A stretch of DNA of 64,000 nt. Source: Kiloniellales bacterium. Lineage in GTDB: Bacteria > Pseudomonadota > Alphaproteobacteria > Kiloniellales > JAKSDN01. Location: contig JANQLT010000152.1 of NCBI GenBank assembly GCA_028280455.1, forward strand, positions 25,371 to 89,370. The letters run 5' to 3'. The notes below the pieces were generated by a model. It saw only the letters and a program-made list of their open reading frames with translations, did no database searches and had not been told where the DNA came from. The translations under genes and the position numbers were made by a program. This document shows, one piece after another, positions 33,693-41,914 of the stretch; position 1 is the first letter of the stretch, and every line of letters begins with the position of its first letter.

Positions 33693-34322
33693 TCACCCGA
33701 AGTGCTGGTCCCAGACGGGCGCGATGGCCGGGCGCGAGCGGACCTGCTCGCAGAGGCGGCCGATGGCGGGGTGTCGGGCGCAGACCTCGGCGGGGGCCGG
33801 GTGCCATTGGATCAGCATGGCCAGGTAGGGGTCGAGGGCGCTGAAGGACTCGCCCATCAGGAAGGGGCCGCCGGACTCGCCGAGCCGGTCCTCGAGGATC
33901 GTCAGGCCGCGGTCCATGGCGGCCAGGCCGGCGCGCTTGACGGCCTCGGCGCCGGCCGGGTCGTCGGTGAAGCGCTCCGGGTAGTAGACGTGGAGATCGG
34001 CGCTGTAGACGTCGACCGCCATGTAGAGCAGCCAGCGGTCGAAGACCGCGCGCGCCGGGCTGCCGGGCGCGGGCGCCAGGCCGGCCGCCGGATGGGCGTC
34101 GACCAGGTGCAGGACCATGGCCGCGGACTCGGTCATGACCGTGCCGTCCGGCAGGGCCAGCGCCGGGACCTGGCCGCGCGGGTTGACCGCCAGATAGGCC
34201 GCCTGGTGCTGCTCGCCCTTGGAGGTGTCGATCGGCACGGTCTCGTAGGCGATGCCGGCCTCCTCGAAGATCGCCTGGGGCGCGAAGGCCCCGGTGTCCC
34301 GGCACCAATAGAGCTTGTACAT
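33693..34322 (-). CDS. Glutathione S-transferase family protein
   Basis: 209 residues. Thioredoxin-like N-terminal domain starting MYKLYWCRDTGAFAPQAIFEE with the glutathione-binding cis-Pro motif NPRGQVPALALPDGTVMTES (Glu-Ser pair), then an all-helical C-terminal domain ending with the SFSALDPYLAML N-cap motif. The Cys at residue 7 may be the catalytic residue, as in beta/omega-type GSTs. Substrate unknown. It ends only two bases after the CACGGAT element and is divergent from the oxygenase gene. Confidence 0.9.
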   Translation of the reverse strand: MYKLYWCRDTGAFAPQAIFEEAGIAYETVPIDTSKGEQHQAAYLAVNPRGQVPALALPDGTVMTESAAMVLHLVDAHPAAGLAPAPGSPARAVFDRWLLYMAVDVYSADLHVYYPERFTDDPAGAEAVKRAGLAAMDRGLTILEDRLGESGGPFLMGESFSALDPYLAMLIQWHPAPAEVCARHPAIGRLCEQVRSRPAIAPVWDQHFG

Positions 34323-34433
34323 GGCCTGCCCTCCTCACCGCGCGTCGCGTCAGGCGCGCAGACTGACGCCACGCCACCCCGCGCCGCAAGCCCCGGATAG
34401 ATCGCGCGTGCCGGGCATAGCATCATTGCTGCC

Positions 34434-35174
34434 ATGCCCCTGTCGGACCCGCAGATCGACGAGACCCCGCGTATCGCCGCCCGCCTCGAGGCCATCGATT
34501 GGCGCGCCGTCGAGCAGGCCATCGAGACGGAGGGGCATGCGCGCATTCCGGGCTTGCTGGGCGCCGAGGACTGCCGGGCGCTGGCGGCGCTCTACGACCG
34601 GGAGGCGCGCTTCCGCAGCACCGTCGTCATGACCCGGCACGGTTTCGGCTCGGGCGAATACCGCTACTTCGACCGGCCCCTGCCCCGCCTGGTCACTGAC
34701 TTGCGCCGCGGCCTCTACAAGCGCCTGGCGCCGCTGGCCGCGCGCTGGCGCGAGCCGCTCGGGTTGGCGCACGAGATCCCGCCCGGCCTCGAGGCCTTCC
34801 TGAAGATCTGCGCCGACGCGGGTCAGGGCAAGCCGACGCCGCTGCTGCTGCGCTACGGGCCCGGCGACTACAACTGCCTGCACCAGGACGTCTACGGTGC
34901 CGTCGCCTTTCCGCTGCAGGTGGCCATCGGGCTGTCGCGTCCCGGGGCGGACTTCGAAGGCGGCGAGTTCCTGCTGGTCGAGCAGCGGCCGCGCATGCAG
35001 TCCCGCGGCGAGGCCATCGCCCTACGACAGGGCGAGGCGCTGATCTTCCCGAACCAGGCGCGGCCGGTCCAAGGCAAGCGCGGCACCTACCGGGTCAAGG
35101 TCCGCCACGGCGTCAGCCGGGTGCGCTCGGGGCGCCGCTTCACGCTCGGTGTGATCTTCCACGATGCGGCGTGA
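34434..35174 (+). CDS. Prolyl-4-hydroxylase-like 2OG-Fe(II) oxygenase
   Basis: 246 residues. The jelly-roll core gives an HxD pair in YNCLHQDVYGAVAFPLQ, the distal His in YRVKVRHGVSRVRSG and an Arg (RRFTLGVIF) that would bind 2-oxoglutarate. The PLLLRYGPGDYN and FEGGEFLLVEQRPR segments are typical of the 2OG-FeII_Oxy (P4H alpha-like) family. Bacterial members hydroxylate proteins or small molecules; no target is suggested by context. Confidence 0.85.
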   Translation: MPLSDPQIDETPRIAARLEAIDWRAVEQAIETEGHARIPGLLGAEDCRALAALYDREARFRSTVVMTRHGFGSGEYRYFDRPLPRLVTDLRRGLYKRLAPLAARWREPLGLAHEIPPGLEAFLKICADAGQGKPTPLLLRYGPGDYNCLHQDVYGAVAFPLQVAIGLSRPGADFEGGEFLLVEQRPRMQSRGEAIALRQGEALIFPNQARPVQGKRGTYRVKVRHGVSRVRSGRRFTLGVIFHDAA

Positions 35175-35211
35175 GTCCGCGCAGGAGGCGCTCGGTCATT
35201 GCCGACTCAAC

Positions 35212-35368
35212 GGAGAACAAGAAGCTTGCACGGATGGACACGGATTGAGCACGGATGAACACGGATAGCAGATACCCAAAAAAAACCATCTAAGTGGCTT
35301 TGTTACATTGGTTATCCGTGTTCATCCGTGGGACATCCGTGTCCATCCGTGCAAGCTTCTTGTTCTCC
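35212..35368. repeat. CACGGAT inverted-array element B
   Basis: Perfect outer ends (GGAGAACAAGAAGCTTGCA at 35212 and its complement to 35368). CACGGAT at 35229, 35239, 35250 and 35260; ATCCGTG at 35314, 35324, 35335 and 35345, again spaced 10, 11 and 10 bp. The loop includes AAACCATCTAAGTGG. Confidence 0.93.
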
Positions 35369-35392
35369 ATTAGACCAGGCGGCCTAAAGACG

Positions 35393-35422
35393 AGACCCCG
35401 GCCGCCGAAACGACCGGGGTCT
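35393..35422. terminator. Terminator hairpin between convergent genes
   Basis: Stem AGACCCCGG (35393-35401) with CCGGGGTCT (35414-35422) and a 12-base loop, followed on the plus strand by TTCGTCTC. It lies between the oxygenase gene and the oppositely directed glycerophosphodiesterase gene and may serve both. Confidence 0.75.
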
Positions 35423-35458
35423 TTCGTCTCACAGCCAGCCTAGGCCGGCGAGCGGTGC

Positions 35459-36820
35459 TCAATCGTCGTCGTCGTCATCGCCCCGGTGGCGCTTCTTCTT
35501 CGCCCCGTGGTGCTGGCCGACGCGGACCTTCTTGCAGTTGGCATAGAAGGTCGTGGTCGAGGGCCAGTCGGAGAACAGGCCGATGATGCCGACCTTCTGC
35601 GCCAGCACGTCGACGGTGCGCATGATGTCGCCGTCGTTGTGCAGGGAGTCGAGCGTGGTCTGGTAGTAGAAGGCGCTTTCGGGCACGCCGTCGATGATCC
35701 GGCCGGAGCGCTCCAGGGTCCAGGTGATGATGTCGAGCTTGGCCCGCTTGGCGCGCTTGGCGTAGGTCGAGGGCACGATGTTCTCGCCGCTCGACTTGAG
35801 CAGGACGGGCATCGGCGGCGCGATGATGTTCAGGCCGGCCTTCTTGAGGGCGCGGAACTCCGAGAGCGGCGGCGGGTTGTCGGCCTGGACCTGCACCGGG
35901 CGGCCGTCGAGGAAGACCGCCTGCTTGCCGTAGCGCGGGTACTCCTCGATCCAGAGCATGACGTCGTCGAGGTTGAAGGACTGCGCCCAGACCCAGCGCG
36001 GGTCGATGCCGGCGTCGATGTATTCCTCGATCATCGCCCGGGCGTAGTTCTCCTGGCTGCCGAAGACATCGGCGATGTCGTCCGGGTCGCCGCCCTTGAG
36101 CTCCGGCGTGTAGCCGGTGCCGAGCTCGTCGAACAGCTCGATGCTCTCGGCGTGGGTCAGCAAGGTGCCCTTGTTGGTGTAGAGGTCGGTGCGCCAGCGC
36201 GCCGTGCCGCCGAGGTAGCCTTCGACGGTCGTGGCGTTGCGGTCGGCGGCGTCCATCTTGCCGTTGAGGGTCTTGAACTGGGCGAGGGTCAGGTCGCTGG
36301 TGCAGCAGCGGATCTGCGGGCCGTTGGTCAGCGCGCCGGAGACCGGATCGAACTCGGGCGGCACCTTGCAGTGCTGCCGCAGGTCGGGCCGGGCGACGAT
36401 GTCGGTCGTGGTGTGCAGGTCGCACTGGGCATGGCGGCAAACCAGCTCGGCATCCTTGGTGAAGGTGACGTCGCACTCCAGGATGCCCGCGCCGCTGCGG
36501 GCGGCCGCGACATAGGACTCCTTGGTGTGCTCGGGGAACTGCAGCGGCGCGCCGCGGTGCCCGATCGAGAACAGCTTCGGCGTGAACTGCTCCTTGTTCT
36601 CCGCGCAGTGCTGCAGCTCCCGCTTGAGCTTGCCGGGCTTCAGCGCGTCGACCAGGTACCAGGGCCGCGGGCCGAGCTGCACGTTGACCGGCGAGCCCTT
36701 GCCGTAGCCGCGCCCCCCGTCGTCGTCGTCATCGTCGTCCGCGGCCAACGGCCCGGAGACCGCCAGGGCCGCGACCATCGCGGTCAAGGCGATGGCCTTT
36801 CTCACGTCAGCGATTCGCAT
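35459..36820 (-). CDS. Exported glycerophosphodiester phosphodiesterase with poly-aspartate ends
   Basis: 453 residues. A signal peptide ends near residue 27 (SGPLAA) and is directly followed by seven Asp (28-34); the protein also ends in six Asp after a Lys/Arg/His-rich stretch. GDPD motifs are IGHRGAPLQFPEHTKESY, ILECDVTFTKDAELVCRH, and late LDIITWTLERSG. The enzyme should release glycerol-3-phosphate from glycerophosphodiesters in the periplasm. At 453 residues it belongs to the longer (secreted) group with extra Cys (IRCCTSD). The acidic tails may bind calcium or surface cations; that is inference. Confidence 0.9.
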   Translation of the reverse strand: MRIADVRKAIALTAMVAALAVSGPLAADDDDDDDGGRGYGKGSPVNVQLGPRPWYLVDALKPGKLKRELQHCAENKEQFTPKLFSIGHRGAPLQFPEHTKESYVAAARSGAGILECDVTFTKDAELVCRHAQCDLHTTTDIVARPDLRQHCKVPPEFDPVSGALTNGPQIRCCTSDLTLAQFKTLNGKMDAADRNATTVEGYLGGTARWRTDLYTNKGTLLTHAESIELFDELGTGYTPELKGGDPDDIADVFGSQENYARAMIEEYIDAGIDPRWVWAQSFNLDDVMLWIEEYPRYGKQAVFLDGRPVQVQADNPPPLSEFRALKKAGLNIIAPPMPVLLKSSGENIVPSTYAKRAKRAKLDIITWTLERSGRIIDGVPESAFYYQTTLDSLHNDGDIMRTVDVLAQKVGIIGLFSDWPSTTTFYANCKKVRVGQHHGAKKKRHRGDDDDDD

Positions 36821-37202
36821 GTTTCTCTCCCCGAAGTGCGAGATTCACTTGGAAGAGAGCTCTTAGAGTCTTCGTAAGGGCTTTTGCTTTGCGCCGACTT
36901 GAAGATTGGATGACGTCAAGACAGCAAGCGCCTGTGCAATACAGGTGTTACAGCGAGCGCTCTTACTTGATGAAGCTTTCGTGCCGTTGACGCGCCTCCC
37001 CTGGACAAGTCGCCTCACCCGGCCGGCCGCTCTTCGAGCGCGCGCAGCTCGTGCCGACTACGAGCACGCGCCGCAGGTCGGCGTCTGGTTCGGCCGCCAT
37101 GGCCCCGGCCTGGTCGTTGTGTCTCTTCCACAGCGCCCGCCATCGAGAACGCAACGACGCGATCCAGTCTTCACTTTTCTCACCGGCGACACTGCATCGC
37201 CG
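36821..37202. other. Intergenic region without a recognisable gene
   Basis: Upstream of the glycerophosphodiesterase gene. Open frames crossing it have low-complexity Arg-rich products and no ribosome site. It ends in DNA resembling the flank of elements C and D (GATCGCCG...GGCTCGCGATGAC type), so it seems to be repeat debris. Confidence 0.5.
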
Positions 37203-37425
37203 CGCCGGCTCGCGATGACAACGCGTGGCACGCGCCGGCCAGCGAGAAGGCGAATGGAGAACGATAGATTTACACGGATGGACGCGGATGTCCCACGGAT
37301 GAACACGGATAACAGAAACCTGAAAACCACCTAAGTGGTTTTGTTTCATTGGTTATCCGTGTTCATCCGTGAGACATCCGTGTCCATCCGTGCAAGCTTC
37401 TGGTTTGCCTCTGAACCGCTCAGAT
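37203..37425. repeat. CACGGAT inverted-array element C with conserved flank
   Basis: Array words begin at 37273, 37283 (variant CGCGGAT), 37294 and 37304; complements at 37355, 37365, 37376 and 37386 (10, 11, 10 spacing). The inner loop has AAAACCAC-CTAA-GTGGTTTT. A 70-bp flank (CGCCGGCTCGCGATGACAAC start) is shared with element D at an offset of 259 bp. Confidence 0.92.
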
Positions 37426-37461
37426 CCAAGGGAGGACTCGCTGGATCGCCGTGCCGGCCGA

Positions 37462-37683
37462 CGCCGGCTCGCGATGACAACGCGTGGCACGCGCCGGCCA
37501 GCGAGAAGGCGAATGGAGAACGATAAATTTACACGGATGGACGCGGATGTCTCACGGATGAACACGGATAACAGAAACCTGAAGACCACCTAAGTGGTTT
37601 TGTTTCATTGGTTATCCGTGTTCATCCGTGTGCTATCCGTGTCCATCCGTGCAAGCTTCTGGTTTGCCGCTCGACCGCTCGGA
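37462..37683. repeat. CACGGAT inverted-array element D, tandem duplicate of C
   Basis: Near-identical to element C at a 259-bp offset, including the CGCGGAT variant in the second left word. Words begin at 37532, 37542, 37553 and 37563; complements at 37614, 37624, 37635 and 37645. The shared variant shows that C and D arose by duplication of one copy. Confidence 0.92.
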
Positions 37684-37723
37684 CCTCCTGGATGCCTCAA
37701 GGCAACGCCGTGGCGGCCTGGGC

Positions 37724-38593
37724 TCAGTCGTGGGCCAGGAGGTGCATCAGGCTGGAGGTGTCCCAGCGGCGGCCGCCGCGAGCCTGGACCTGGGCGTAGA
37801 GCTGGTCGACCAGGGCGGCCACGGGCAGGCGGGCGCCGTTCTTGCGGGCCTCCTCGAAGCAGATGCCGAGGTCCTTGCGCATCCAGTCGACCGCGAAGCC
37901 GAACTCGAACTCGTCGCGCACCATGGTCTTGCCGCGGTTGTCCATCTGCCAGGACTGCGCCGCGCCCTTGCCGATGACGTCGAGCACCAGGTCCATGTCG
38001 AGGCCGGCCTTCTGGCCGAAGTTCATGCCCTCGGCCAGGCCCTGGACCAGGCCGGCGATGCAGATCTGGTTGACCATCTTGGTGAGCTGGCCGGCGCCCG
38101 GCTTGCCCATCAGGGTGGTGGCCTTGGCGAAGCAGTCGATCACCGGCTTGGCGGTCTTGAAGGGCTTCTTGTCGCCGCCGCACATGACGGTCAGCACGCC
38201 GTTCTCGGCGCCCGCCTGGCCGCCGGAGACCGGCGCGTCGATCGCCGCGATGCCGAGCTTCTTGGCCTCGGCGTGGATCTCGCGGGCGACCTCGGCCGAG
38301 GCCGTGGTGTGGTCGACGAAGATGGCGCCCTTGCCGAGCCCGGCGAGGATGCCGTCCTTGCCGTAGACCACCGAGCGCAGGTCGTCGTCGTTGCCGACGC
38401 AGGAGAAGGCGATCGCGCAGCCCCGCGCCGCCTCGCGCGGGGTCTTGGCGGCCTTGCCGCCGTGCTGCTTGGCCCAGGCCTGGGCCTTCTTGGCCGTCCG
38501 GTTGTAGACGGTCACCTGGTGTCCGCCGGCGGCCAGATGCCCGGCCATCGGATAGCCCATGACCCCGAGACCGATGAAGCAAACCTTCGCCAT
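37724..38593 (-). CDS. 3-hydroxyisobutyrate dehydrogenase-family NAD(P)-dependent oxidoreductase
   Basis: 289 residues. Rossmann start VCFIGLGVMGYPMAGHLAAG, substrate loop DAPVSGGQAGAENGVLTVM and catalytic Lys in GAGQLTKMVNQICIAG are the family signatures (3-hydroxyisobutyrate / tartronate semialdehyde reductase). NVYNRTAKK-type Arg after beta 2 (VTVYNRT) hints at NADP preference. The exact hydroxyacid is unknown; it neighbours an MFS carrier of the monocarboxylate type, which suggests hydroxyacid metabolism. Confidence 0.9.
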   Translation of the reverse strand: MAKVCFIGLGVMGYPMAGHLAAGGHQVTVYNRTAKKAQAWAKQHGGKAAKTPREAARGCAIAFSCVGNDDDLRSVVYGKDGILAGLGKGAIFVDHTTASAEVAREIHAEAKKLGIAAIDAPVSGGQAGAENGVLTVMCGGDKKPFKTAKPVIDCFAKATTLMGKPGAGQLTKMVNQICIAGLVQGLAEGMNFGQKAGLDMDLVLDVIGKGAAQSWQMDNRGKTMVRDEFEFGFAVDWMRKDLGICFEEARKNGARLPVAALVDQLYAQVQARGGRRWDTSSLMHLLAHD

Positions 38594-38656
38594 GCCGCGC
38601 CCCTCCCTGCTCGCGTTTGAAAGCGGCCGGGAAGGTACTGGTCCTCGCGGCTCTGC

Positions 38657-39859
38657 TCAAGCCAAGGCCGGCTGCGCCTTGTCGCGCATCAGGAAGACCA
38701 GGAGACCGGCGGCCACCGCCAGCCAGAGCGAGGACCACCAGACCCAGTCGTAGCGGGCGTAGAGGTCGAAGAGGACGCCGCCCAGGTAGGCGCCGAGGGC
38801 GCCGCCGATCTGATGGCCGGCGGAGATCAGCCCGAAGGCCAGGCCCATGACCCGGACGCCGATGTGGCTGGCGACCAGGCTGGCGGTGACCGGCACGGTC
38901 GAATAGTCGACCAGGCCGAAGAGGATGGCGAAGAGGAACAGCGTCTCCAGGCTGGCGCCGACATGCACCAGCAGGATGAAGCTGAGCCCGCGCAGCAGGT
39001 AGATGCCGCCGAGCAACAGCGGCCGGTTCATGCGGTCGGTCAGCCAGCCGGCGAGGATCATGCCGAGCAGGTTGATGGCGGAGAGCAGGCCGTAGGCGGT
39101 GGCCGAGGGCAGCGGCGGAAAGCCGCAGAAGGCGGCATAGGGCAGGAAGTGGGTCTCGATGACGCCGGTCGTGGTGTAGCCGCAGATGAAGTAGCTCCAG
39201 AACAGGATCTGGAAGGCCGGCAGGCGGATGATCCGGATGCCGTCCTCGAGCAAGGTTGCGCCCTCGCCCTCATCCGCCGAGGCCTTGTTTCCAGCGCGGA
39301 AGCCGGCGGGATACCAGCGCCAGATGCAGAGCACCATGACCAGGGCCGCCAGGCCGAGCGTGGCGAAGGCCCAGCGCCAGGACTGGGCCGCCAGCAGCAG
39401 CGCCAGGAGCGGCACGATCAGGAACTGGCCGCCGGTCGAGCCCGAGGTGGCGATGCCCGTGGCCAGGCCCTGACCGCTGTCGAACTCCTGCTCGACCGCG
39501 GCCGAGACCACGTGGACCGCGACCAGGCCGAAGCCGACGGCGGCGACGCCGCCGAAGGCCAGCAGCAGGGCCCAGGCCTGGCTGGTCGCGGCGAGCAGCA
39601 GGCAGCCGGCGGCCAGCGCGCCGAGGCCGATCAGGATCACCATCCGCGCGCCCATCTTGTCGACCAGCCGGCCGGCCAGGGGCGCCAGGATCGCCGTCAC
39701 GACCAGGGCCGTCGCGGCGGTGCTCGAGGTGAAGCTGCGCGTCCAGCCGAATTCGTCTTCCCAGAGGGGCATGGCCAGGCCGAAAGCGGCCCGGGCCGAA
39801 TAGGCCAGGGCCAGGGCGAGAAACGACAGGCCGACGATCAGCCAGGGCCGCCAGGTCAC
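38657..39859 (-). CDS. MFS transporter, monocarboxylate/oxalate-formate-like
   Basis: 400 residues, GTG start at 39859, about twelve hydrophobic helices. It begins WLIVGLSFLALALAYSARAA and has the MFS loop GRLVDKMGARMVILIG between helices 2 and 3, plus the repeat GWLTDRMNRPLLLGG in the second half. This resembles OFA-type exchangers of small carboxylates. It is divergent from the GlxA-type regulator with a repeat-bearing 113-bp gap, so is probably its target. Confidence 0.85.
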   Translation of the reverse strand: MTWRPWLIVGLSFLALALAYSARAAFGLAMPLWEDEFGWTRSFTSSTAATALVVTAILAPLAGRLVDKMGARMVILIGLGALAAGCLLLAATSQAWALLLAFGGVAAVGFGLVAVHVVSAAVEQEFDSGQGLATGIATSGSTGGQFLIVPLLALLLAAQSWRWAFATLGLAALVMVLCIWRWYPAGFRAGNKASADEGEGATLLEDGIRIIRLPAFQILFWSYFICGYTTTGVIETHFLPYAAFCGFPPLPSATAYGLLSAINLLGMILAGWLTDRMNRPLLLGGIYLLRGLSFILLVHVGASLETLFLFAILFGLVDYSTVPVTASLVASHIGVRVMGLAFGLISAGHQIGGALGAYLGGVLFDLYARYDWVWWSSLWLAVAAGLLVFLMRDKAQPALA

Positions 39860-39891
39860 GGATGCGACTCCCTATCCGAAGGACCTTACAA

Positions 39892-39959
39892 GAGCGTGCA
39901 GCTTTACGCGGCACGGTATCTGGACATGAGCGTGCAGCTTTACGCGGCACGGTATCTGG
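39892..39959. promoter_or_regulatory. Pair of 32-bp direct repeats in the MFS/GlxA intergenic region
   Basis: GAGCGTGCAGCTTTACGCGG... is identical for 32 bp at 39892-39923 and 39928-39959 (36-bp period). Position between two divergent start codons makes it a candidate operator for the GlxA-type regulator. Confidence 0.65.
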
Positions 39960-39972
39960 CATAAATGACAAT

Positions 39973-41013
39973 ATGCCGTCAGTTTCTGCCAAAGCACCCG
40001 ACAGCGAGCAGCGGCGCCCCCGCCGGGTCGTGATCGTGATCTATCCCGGCGTCACCCTGCTCGACGCGGCCGGGCCGGCCCAGGTCTTCGCCTCGGCGAA
40101 CAGCCAGGAGGCCCGCGCACCGGATGCCCCGCCCTACGAGGTGGTCCTGGCGTCGCCGGCGGGCGGCCAGGTGCCGAGCGACAGCGGCTTCACCCTCGGC
40201 ACGGTCTCGCTGCGGCAAGCCGCGGCCGAGGCCATCGACACCCTGATCGTCTCCGGCGGCATCGGCGTCTTCGATCTGGTCGAGGAGCGCCAGGTCATCG
40301 ACTGGCTCAATGCGCAGGCGCAGCGCTGCCGGCGCCTGGCCTCGACCTGCATGGGCGCCTTCCTGACCGCCGAAGCCGGCCTGGTCGAGGGCCGGACCGT
40401 CACCACCCACTGGCGCTACATCGAGGCGCTGCGCAGCCGGTACCCGACGGTCGACGTGCAGTGCGACCCGCTCTTCGTGCGCAGCGGCAAGCTCTGGTCC
40501 TCGGCCGGCGTCACCGCCGGGATCGACCTGGCCCTGGCCATGGTCGAGGAGGACCATGGCCACGCGGTCGCCATGCAGGTGGCGCAGTCCCTGGTGGTCT
40601 TCTTCAAGCGGCCGGGCGGCCAGTCGCAGTTCAGCAACGTCCTGCTCGCCCAGCAGGCCGACGGCGACGGCGGCTTCTCCGAGCTGCATGCCTGGATCGC
40701 CGGCCACCTGGCGAGCGACCTCAAGGTCGAGACCCTGGCGCGGCGCGCCGGCATGAGCCCGCGCAGCTTCGCGCGGCGCTACAAGGAGCGCACCGGCACG
40801 ACGCCGGCCAAGGCGATCGAGATGATGCGGGTCGAGACGGCCAAGCGGCTGCTCGAACAGAGCGGCACCTCCCTCGCCCGCATCGCCCTGCAGACCGGGC
40901 TCGGCGACGAGCAGCGCCTGCGCAGGGCCTTCGACCGCCATGTCGGCGTCTCGCCCAGCGACTATCGCAAGACCTTCGGTGCCGGCGGCTGCCCTAGAGC
41001 CGCCGCGCCGTGA
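39973..41013 (+). CDS. GlxA-family AraC-type transcriptional regulator
   Basis: 346 residues. The N-terminal DJ-1/PfpI-like amidotransferase domain begins VVIVIYPGVTLLDAAGPAQ and contains the nucleophile-elbow Cys in LASTCMGAFLTAEAG. The C-terminal AraC domain has two HTH units (LKVETLARRAGMSPRSFARR; SLARIALQTGLGDEQRLRRA). The ATG at 39973 is chosen; upstream codons only translate the direct repeat. The 3' end overlaps the convergent methyltransferase gene by 20 bp. Likely controls the divergent MFS gene. Confidence 0.9.
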   Translation: MPSVSAKAPDSEQRRPRRVVIVIYPGVTLLDAAGPAQVFASANSQEARAPDAPPYEVVLASPAGGQVPSDSGFTLGTVSLRQAAAEAIDTLIVSGGIGVFDLVEERQVIDWLNAQAQRCRRLASTCMGAFLTAEAGLVEGRTVTTHWRYIEALRSRYPTVDVQCDPLFVRSGKLWSSAGVTAGIDLALAMVEEDHGHAVAMQVAQSLVVFFKRPGGQSQFSNVLLAQQADGDGGFSELHAWIAGHLASDLKVETLARRAGMSPRSFARRYKERTGTTPAKAIEMMRVETAKRLLEQSGTSLARIALQTGLGDEQRLRRAFDRHVGVSPSDYRKTFGAGGCPRAAAP

Positions 41014-41815
41014 TGCGGGCGCCGCCGAGCACGCCCTCGGCGTAGAGCATGGCGACCGTGCCGTAGAAGTCCTCCAGGCCCTCGACGATGTCGACGCCGT
41101 GCACGGCGAGGTGGCGCTCGCGGTCCTCGACGAAGGCCTGGTGGCGTTCGCCGGTGAAGGCGGTCCAGGACTCGCTCATGTCCTCGATGGCGACCGCGCC
41201 GAAGCCGGCTTCGCGCAACAGGTCCCGGTAGCTGGCCTCGGTCTCCAGCGCCGGGCACTGGACCTTCACCTTGAGGTCTTGCCATTGCGCGTCAGTCGGT
41301 TCGCGCCGCTTGGTGAAGTCCTCGATGAAGACCAGGCCGCCCGGTTTCAGCGAGTCCCGGCAGATCGACAGCAGCGCGGCGCGCGCCGGGATGTGCAGGA
41401 AGACCAGGAGCGAGACCAGGGCGTCGTAGCCGGCGCCTGCCGTGTTGCCGTCCAGCACGTCGCCGCAGCGATGCTCCACTGTGTCGCTGAGGCCGCAGCG
41501 GTCGGTCAGGTCCTTGGCGACCCGGTCGAGGTCCGCCTGCAGCTCGAGCGCGGTGACCCGGCAGCCGGTCATGGCCGAGAGGTAGCGCGCCGGCCCGCCG
41601 ATGCCCGCCCCCACCTCGAGCACCCGGCTCTCGGGCCCGATGGCCAGCCGCTCGACCGCCACGTCCAGGGCCTCGGTGCCGTGGTAGTGGTACTGGTCGA
41701 AGGCGACGAGCTGCTCGACCTCCAGCGACTCGTCGTGGCCGAGGCCGAGCGCGCGCAGCTCGTTGTAGACCCGCTCGACATGGTCATAGAGCTTCATCGA
41801 CTTCATCGAGTGCAC
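40994..41815 (-). CDS. SAM-dependent methyltransferase
   Basis: About 273 residues from GTG 41815, preceded by GGAGG at eight bases; ATGs at 41806 and 41797 are alternatives. The class I motif I is VLEVGAGIGGPARYLSAMTG, followed by VTALELQADL (acidic end of beta 2), CGDVLDG and the post-motif FIEDFTKRREP. It resembles small-molecule N- or C-methyltransferases of the UbiE/phosphoethanolamine type (start LYDHVERVYNELRALG). Substrate unknown. Confidence 0.82.
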   Translation of the reverse strand: MHSMKSMKLYDHVERVYNELRALGLGHDESLEVEQLVAFDQYHYHGTEALDVAVERLAIGPESRVLEVGAGIGGPARYLSAMTGCRVTALELQADLDRVAKDLTDRCGLSDTVEHRCGDVLDGNTAGAGYDALVSLLVFLHIPARAALLSICRDSLKPGGLVFIEDFTKRREPTDAQWQDLKVKVQCPALETEASYRDLLREAGFGAVAIEDMSESWTAFTGERHQAFVEDRERHLAVHGVDIVEGLEDFYGTVAMLYAEGVLGGARITARRL

Positions 41816-41914
41816 GCTGTCCCCCTCCCCGCGGCCTTCGGGCCCTAGTCTATCCCGCCCGGGGCACCGGGATCGACGCTTTCGGGCGCCGAGCCCCGCC
41901 GATATCCTGGCGCC

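Noticed and set aside
33560..37593. Short frames such as MNTDNRNLKTT and LSVFIRETSVSIRASF repeated in the 33-37 kb gaps.
   Set aside because: They are translations of the CACGGAT elements; identical peptides at each copy, no ribosome sites.
33555..37651. CRISPR array made of CACGGAT repeats.
   Set aside because: Words are 7 bp with 3-4 bp spacers and are arranged as inverted halves; no cas genes nearby.
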